DNA from: Nitrospirota bacterium
Lineage (GTDB): Bacteria > Nitrospirota > Thermodesulfovibrionia > UBA6902
Direction of reading: 5' to 3'
DNA: 64,000 nucleotides
Assembly (NCBI GenBank): GCA_016215115.1
Contig: JACRLN010000020.1
Span: 1-64,000 of the forward strand
The notes under the pieces were generated by a model. It was not told the DNA's origin. It did no database searches and saw only the letters and a program-made list of their open reading frames with translations. Made by a program: the position numbers and the translations under genes. Positions within the stretch are counted from its first letter, which is position 1. Each line of letters starts with the position of its first letter. Positions 59,576-64,000 of this stretch are shown piece after piece.

Positions 59576-60778
59576 TCATTTCTCAAAAACAACTTTTTGT
59601 GCGGATTCTCCTATAGTAAATATCTCGTCACGGGAATATAAGTATTTTACATTCACTTCAACATCCACAGATTTTGTATCAGTTTTAAGGGGAATGATAA
59701 AGGTGCTTGTATCAGGCTCATCCGTTTTAATTCCTAAATCAAAATGTTCTGTAGCTGTTACATCCCACTCAGCCATTGCTACCTGCTTGCCGCCCTTAAA
59801 ATAGAGGTCGCCTACTGTGAACTCTTTTTGTCTCGAAAATAGTTCTTTACTGTCCTGATTTTTTACGGTCAAATTCATGACTATTTTGGGAGAAAATATA
59901 CAACCATGAGGAATTACATGTCCTGCATTGTTCTTAAGTTCGATTTTTATGACCACTGCGGACGTTTTTTTGTTTTCATAGATATTTATATAGTTCGTCG
60001 GCCTTGCGTTTACAGAGAGGCTTATTGATGATTTCAGAAAGTCGGGATTATTGGGCCCAAAGAACTTATGGATTGCTTTTGCTCCCTTCATGTGGCAGTC
60101 CTGACAGGTCTCCTTGTGCCCTTTATTGATAAAATCTTCTATGTACGTGGTGTAAAGAGTGGGACACTCCTTCCATGGGACATCAGGCGGACAGTGATGA
60201 CATTCAGCGCAGAATTCAGAGGTGTCTATGAGATCAGATTTCTTTGTCTGAAAACCAATGCTTTCATGAGGGTTATCTTTTATGCTCTCCGGGCCGTAGA
60301 TAACCTTTTCTTCCGGTTTGACATTAAACCCCGTTGCCTTTAAATTATGACAGCCGAGACAGTTAAGATTAAGTTTCGAAAGTTCCTTTTTCGCGGCCTC
60401 CCTCTTAATCTCATCTTTGTCTTCAACGGCTGTTAATATAAGATCGCCAATATGTATAACAAGTTCCGGCGCTGCATCTTTTATTTGCGGGACATGACAG
60501 TTCAAACATATTGTCAGATCTTCCCTTTTTAATGACTTTTCCTCGTCAATTGCCAATCTTATAAAGGTTCTCATTCCCATCAGCACGCGGGGATCAACAA
60601 CAGAGTTGCCCATGGTTGAAGTTTTCCAGTCTTCGTACTTGTCCGCGTGGCATTCCACACACGGTTTGATATTGTACATTTCCACCAGCTCGTCAATTGT
60701 TGCAGCTTTTTTTGCGGATGCCGGATATGGGAGAATAGCTATAGATAAAAGCAGGATACAGATAAAAGTCAGGCGCAT
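59576..60778 (-). CDS. Periplasmic five-haem c-type cytochrome
   Basis: 400 residues from ATG 60778, which follows GGGAGGC; an upstream ATG at 60826 lies before that site. Signal peptide MRLTFICILLLSIAILPYPA then SA. Five CxxCH haem sites: CVECH, CLNCH, CLGCH, CAECH and CQDCH, all in the first 250 residues. An extra Cys pair, HCPPDVPWKECP, follows the fourth. The remaining 150 residues are a beta-rich domain (NAGHVIPHGCIFSPKIVMNL). The order resembles multihaem cytochromes of the c554/NrfB-like kind; the exact role is unknown. It suggests anaerobic electron transfer. Confidence 0.85.
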   Translation of the reverse strand: MRLTFICILLLSIAILPYPASAKKAATIDELVEMYNIKPCVECHADKYEDWKTSTMGNSVVDPRVLMGMRTFIRLAIDEEKSLKREDLTICLNCHVPQIKDAAPELVIHIGDLILTAVEDKDEIKREAAKKELSKLNLNCLGCHNLKATGFNVKPEEKVIYGPESIKDNPHESIGFQTKKSDLIDTSEFCAECHHCPPDVPWKECPTLYTTYIEDFINKGHKETCQDCHMKGAKAIHKFFGPNNPDFLKSSISLSVNARPTNYINIYENKKTSAVVIKIELKNNAGHVIPHGCIFSPKIVMNLTVKNQDSKELFSRQKEFTVGDLYFKGGKQVAMAEWDVTATEHFDLGIKTDEPDTSTFIIPLKTDTKSVDVEVNVKYLYSRDEIFTIGESAQKVVFEK

Positions 60779-60820
60779 AATTGCCTCCCTGTTTAGTATC
60801 AGTTTATAAACTTTGTTGTC

Positions 60821-60930
60821 TGTCATTCCCGCAGTCTTTTGAGCGGGAATCCACCCTTCGACAGGCTCAGGGTGACATTTGTCATGGTGAGCTTGCCGAA
60901 CTATGGATTCCCGTTTTCACGGGAATGACG
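60821..60930. repeat. Palindromic repeat before the cytochrome gene
   Basis: TGTCATTCCCGCAGTCTTTT to CACGGGAATGACG, with CCCTTCGACAGGCTCAGGGT as an inner palindrome. The outer flanks AGTTTATAAAC and GTTATAAAC are similar. With the MITE at 60980 it fills the 347-base gap to murJ. Confidence 0.7.
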
Positions 60931-60979
60931 AATCTGTAAGTTATAAACAGATTCTATTTATTATTATACTCGCTAACTA

Positions 60980-61121
60980 GTGTTTGTCCATAAATTGCTA
61001 TTTTTTATTTTTGTCATGCCCGAAGTTTTTAATCGGGCATCCAGAACTTACTGAAAAGACTGGATTCCCGCTCAACAGACTGCGGGAATGACGCTTCAGT
61101 ATTTGACTTTATGGACAGACT
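60980..61121. repeat. MITE-like element at the murJ stop codon
   Basis: Ends TTTGTCCATAAA (60983-60994) and TTTATGGACAGACT (61108-61121) are inverted repeats with few mismatches. The core is the two-hairpin GTCATGCCCGAAG ... GCGGGAATGAC unit. CTAACTA flanks it on both sides (60973-60979 and 61122-61128) and may be a 7-bp target duplication; the right copy includes the murJ stop codon. The inverse-orientation twin is at 62757-62902. Confidence 0.75.
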
Positions 61122-61125
61122 CTAA

Positions 61126-62682
61126 CTATCTCTTCTTTCGCATATTTATCAGATACTTCAACTCTTCGCTTCCAAGCAGATGCATAATAAAAATATATAC
61201 AGCAATATAAAGTGCGATTACACCAGTCAGAATTTCTGCCTTTTCAATTGTTTTGCCGCCATGTGTCCACATGTCTCCTCTGATTATGAACCAGCTTATT
61301 AATCCCGTAACAGCGGAAGCAAGAGATATCTTAATAAAAGACACGGTTATATTCTTTCCATCAACATTGCCAAGTTTTTTCCTCAGCATAAAAAAGAGGA
61401 TGCTGAAGTTTACTGACGAGGCAACGGCATTGGCGAGTGCAAGTCCGCTGTGCTTCAGCGGGTTCATCAAAAACAGGCTCAGTATAATGTTTGTTGTCAT
61501 TGCAATAACGGCGATCTTCACCGGTGTCTTTGTATCCTGCATGGAATAAAAACTTGCCGTAACAACTCTCACACCGACAATGGCCCAAATCCCCAGAGAA
61601 TAAAAGAGCAGAGCCTGTGATGTACCGATTGTTGCGGCATAGTCCCATTTGCCTCTCTGAAAAAGTATATTCACAACCGGCTCTCTCAGAAAAATCAACC
61701 CCGCCATCGAAGGAACTGTTATAAAGAACAGCAGCCTTAATGCAAATGAAAAATCATCCCTTAATTTGTCAAGCTCTCCTCTCGCTGCATGCTCCGAAAG
61801 CGTTGGAAGGACAGCCATGCCCATTGCAACGCCGAATATACCGATTGGGAACTGTATCAACCGCATGGAATAAAAAAGATATGTAATGCTTCCGGGTGGA
61901 AGATATGAAGCAAGTATGTTGCTGACAACGATATTAATCTGGCTCACTGATAAAGCAAGCGTTGCCGGGATAAGTAAAATTGATATTCTTTTAAGACCCG
62001 GGTGACTGAATTTTGTGTCAAAGCCGAGTTTGTATTTATTTTTAAAGAATGCCGGGAGTTGAAAGGCAAACTGAACAAAACCGCCGATCATGACTCCTAT
62101 TGCGGCCGCCATTATAGGCTGTCTGGCCCTTGATTCAAAAAAGACTATACTCAGGATTAAGGTAATATTCAGCATAGCAGGGGCCAGTGCAGGGATAAAG
62201 AAAACCTTTTTTGTATTCAGCGCTCCCATTATCAATGCGGCGAGACTTATGAATAAAAGGAATGGGAACATAATCCTTGTCAAAAGCACTGTCAAAGAAA
62301 ATTTTTCCGGCGAACTCAAAAAGCCAGGCGCAATAACTGTTACAATGGCTGGAGAAAAGACAATGCCTATAAGGCATATGATTGACACAAAAATACTGAT
62401 AAATGTAAAAGCTATTCTTACAAGACGGTTAGCTTCTTCCTCGCCGTGCTTTTCACGGTATTCGGTTAATACCGGAATAAATGCAGAGGACATTGATCCT
62501 TCAGCAAAAAGTTCTCTTAGCAGGTTCGGGATTCTGAATGCCGCAAAAAACGTATCGGAAAGCCCTGTGGCGCCGAAATACAACGCAAATATCATGTCCC
62601 TCACAAACCCGAGTATCCGGCTGATAAATGTGGCTATGGACATCTTCCCTGCGGCTTTAGCGACTCTTTTCTTTTCATCCAT
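61126..62682 (-). CDS. murJ: Lipid II flippase MurJ
   Basis: 518 residues with about 14 membrane segments. AGKMSIATFISRILGFVRDM, FAALYFGATGLSDTFFAAFR-like IFALYFGATGLSDTFFAAFR, IPNLLRELFAEGSMSSAFIP, LFLALAALIMGALNTKKVF-like region, QFPIGIFGVAMGMAVLPTLS, FQRGKWDYAATIGTSQALLF. It moves lipid II across the membrane for cell-wall synthesis. The gene is bracketed by two inverted MITE-like copies; the left one touches its stop codon. No damage to the frame is seen. Confidence 0.94.
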   Translation of the reverse strand: MDEKKRVAKAAGKMSIATFISRILGFVRDMIFALYFGATGLSDTFFAAFRIPNLLRELFAEGSMSSAFIPVLTEYREKHGEEEANRLVRIAFTFISIFVSIICLIGIVFSPAIVTVIAPGFLSSPEKFSLTVLLTRIMFPFLLFISLAALIMGALNTKKVFFIPALAPAMLNITLILSIVFFESRARQPIMAAAIGVMIGGFVQFAFQLPAFFKNKYKLGFDTKFSHPGLKRISILLIPATLALSVSQINIVVSNILASYLPPGSITYLFYSMRLIQFPIGIFGVAMGMAVLPTLSEHAARGELDKLRDDFSFALRLLFFITVPSMAGLIFLREPVVNILFQRGKWDYAATIGTSQALLFYSLGIWAIVGVRVVTASFYSMQDTKTPVKIAVIAMTTNIILSLFLMNPLKHSGLALANAVASSVNFSILFFMLRKKLGNVDGKNITVSFIKISLASAVTGLISWFIIRGDMWTHGGKTIEKAEILTGVIALYIAVYIFIMHLLGSEELKYLINMRKKR

Positions 62683-62756
62683 GAGTTTAATAATGAATAA
62701 TTAATGAAATAAGGTCAATTCTTCTATTGTTCATGGTTAATTACACAATACTAATT

Positions 62757-62902
62757 AGAGTCTGTTTATAAACTCAAACATTGGACCGTCATTCCCGCAG
62801 TCTGTTGAGCGGGAATCCAGTCTTTTCAGTAAGTTCTGGATGCCCGATTAAAGACTTCGGGCATGACAAAAATAAAAAATAGCAATTTATGGGACAGACT
62901 CT
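62757..62902. repeat. MITE-like element upstream of murJ, inverted twin
   Basis: AGAGTCTGTTTATAAA (62757-62772) and TTTATGGGACAGACTCT (62886-62902) are the ends. Read in reverse it matches 60980-61121 over most of its length. Flanks CTAATTA (left) and CTATTTA (right) resemble the CTAACTA flanks of the twin. The rest of the 322-base gap to rpsT is AT-rich, with AAGGAGGG at its end. Confidence 0.75.
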
Positions 62903-63004
62903 ATTTAGTTTCCACAGTTGACTTTAACATGCTGTTAATGTTAAAAAATATAACATTTTTACAGAAATAAATTTTAATTTTCAAAATATAAGGAGGGCAA
63001 TCAA

Positions 63005-63301
63005 TTGCCGGCAAAAGCAGCACCCAAAAAAAGCAAATCGGTTCTTAAAAGGGCGCGACAGACAAAAGAATTAACTCTGAAGAACAGAGCAGCAAAGAAT
63101 ACCCTGAAGACACTTTCAAAAAATGTTGAGAAAGAGGTCTCAGGCAAAAATGCTGAAGCCGCACAGGCTGCTTTGAAAAAAGTAATTTCAGAAATTGATA
63201 AAGCGGCACGGAAGAACTTAATACACAGAAACACTGCCTCAAGGAATATTTCACGTCTCACAAGGCTTGTCAATTCAATACTTCCTTCTGCAGCAGCTTA
63301 A
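63005..63301 (+). CDS. rpsT: 30S ribosomal protein S20
   Basis: 98 residues, TTG start with AAGGAGGG upstream (62990-62997). Lys/Ala-rich: AAPKKSKSVLKRARQTKELT, LKNRAAKNTLKTLSKNVEK, VISEIDKAARKNLIHRNTAS, RNISRLTRLVNSILPSAAA. It binds 16S rRNA in 30S assembly. A TTG start is common for S20, which is often controlled by its own product. Its last 32 bases overlap the end of holA on the other strand. Confidence 0.95.
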   Translation: MPAKAAPKKSKSVLKRARQTKELTLKNRAAKNTLKTLSKNVEKEVSGKNAEAAQAALKKVISEIDKAARKNLIHRNTASRNISRLTRLVNSILPSAAA

Positions 63302-64000
63302 TAAGCAAAACATCAAGCACAAGCTCAGGTCTTCCTGAAGATTTTACACCTAAATCCGCTTCATGCAGGCTTTGAAAAATACGGGAAAAATCTTCTTCAC
63401 TAAAGGAAGGCACATATTTTATAAGCGCTCTGTATGTCTTTTCCCGCATCTTTGCCGGTCGTTTGCCTTTGTTTACCCACAGAGAATAAAATTGTTTATA
63501 ATGCCAGTTTAAGGTCCCGATAATAGCAGGGGAGTCACTTCTGCCGGAAAACAGAGTCTTCAAAATTCTGAAGGCCCTTGTACTCTGACCTGCTACCAGG
63601 GAATCTACAAGATCGAAAGTTGTATATTCCCGCGTCATGCTGATTGTTTCAATGATGTCCTTGCCTGTTATTAATTTATTTCCCGTGAAAGACAGTTTTT
63701 CTATCTCTGTCATCAAAAGTCCTATATCATTTCCGATATAATCTATAAGATAATCAGCAGCTTCATCGGTTAATCTGATTCCTTTCTTCGCTACGGCCTG
63801 TTTAACCCATGCCGGAATTTCGTTTTCCTTTATATCTATCTGGAAAATTTTCCAGGCAACTTCCAAAGATTTTTGCGGGGCCTTTTGAGAAAGAATTGCC
63901 ATGCATGCTGTTTCAGCAGGCTCTTTAAAATAAGGGGTTAAAGCCTTAATACTTGAGGCAGTGAACAGATGAAAATCCTTAATAACTACTAAACGCCTCG
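63270..64000 (-). CDS. holA: DNA polymerase III delta subunit, partial
   Basis: The C-terminal 243 or so residues; the frame runs off the right edge with RLVVIKDFHLFTASSIKALT, so the start is outside the window. PAWVKQAVAKKGIRLTDEAA, LIDYIGNDIGLLMTEIEKLS, LVAGQSTRAFRILKTLFSG, LHEADLGVKSSGRPELVLDV are typical of HolA domains II-III. It opens the beta clamp in the clamp loader. The ATG at 63902 is internal. rpsT converges on it with a 32-base overlap, a common neighbour pair. Confidence 0.93.
   Translation of the reverse strand, partial: RRLVVIKDFHLFTASSIKALTPYFKEPAETACMAILSQKAPQKSLEVAWKIFQIDIKENEIPAWVKQAVAKKGIRLTDEAADYLIDYIGNDIGLLMTEIEKLSFTGNKLITGKDIIETISMTREYTTFDLVDSLVAGQSTRAFRILKTLFSGRSDSPAIIGTLNWHYKQFYSLWVNKGKRPAKMREKTYRALIKYVPSFSEEDFSRIFQSLHEADLGVKSSGRPELVLDVLLIKLLQKEVLN

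Noticed and set aside
60778-60826. Upstream start of the cytochrome gene (MTDNKVYKLILNREAI)
   Set aside because: It would put a polar stretch before the signal peptide; the ribosome site GGGAGG lies directly before ATG 60778.

Overview
The window looks like a bacterial chromosome segment, most probably from an uncultured Nitrospirota (Thermodesulfovibrionia-like) or a related Desulfobacterota-type anaerobe. This rests on the gene order pheA-hisC-aroF-tyrA-aroA-cmk-plsC-ispH-rpsA-sppA-IHF, PEP-CTERM proteins, a five-haem cytochrome, frequent TTG/GTG starts and many GTCATTCCCGC...GCGGGAATGAC palindromic repeats between genes. The lineage is an inference; no rRNA or tRNA gene is visible.

Positions 1-12,120 hold an integron-type gene-cassette array. 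About fifteen short cassettes, all on the + strand, are separated by attC-like sites that end in GTTRRRY-type core boxes; most sites are about 130 bp and share a CGAGTRCCAC / GTGGYACTCG-like stem. No integrase gene or attI is visible, so this is either the distal part of an array whose intI lies left of position 1 or an integrase-less cluster (CALIN). Cargo: vapBC, two PIN/RHH pairs, higBA, an AbrB/PIN pair, hicBA, an orphan brnA beside a decapitated brnT, a lipoprotein, two exported proteins (one PEP-CTERM), and a two-gene unit encoding a Cys-pair protein and a PD-(D/E)XK-like protein. A 161-bp gene-less cassette occurs twice, with edges exactly at the G/TT crossover point. An IS110/IS1111-type element (5275-6809) sits inside an attC just after its AAC inverse core; one end of the same element is found at the same place in two further attC sites. 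A structured non-coding segment 3' of its transposase is a bridge-RNA candidate.

12.1-25.5 kb: SGNH hydrolase, LOG-family protein, a degenerate receiver-PilZ protein, malQ, a GH57 protein, a 1,359-residue repeat-built PEP-CTERM protein and glgB. glgC lies at 58.3 kb, so glycogen/alpha-glucan metabolism is spread over the window. 25.7-41.4 kb: HDOD-GGDEF protein, CARDB exported protein, host-attachment-like protein, gatAB, an NtrC-type regulator, an EamA transporter, ftsH, folP and a prepilin cluster. 41.4-45.5 kb: RNase R split by a one-base frameshift, a CobA-HemD fusion and an IHF/HU protein. 45.5-56.0 kb: the aromatic amino-acid / cmk / plsC / ispH / rpsA / sppA block on the minus strand. 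56-64 kb: cstA, glgC, a cytochrome, murJ, rpsT and a partial holA.

A strong secondary theme is invasion by small palindromic repeats. MITE-like copies flank murJ in opposite orientation, one palindrome is translated in frame within aroA, and octamer tandem repeats are translated within hemD.
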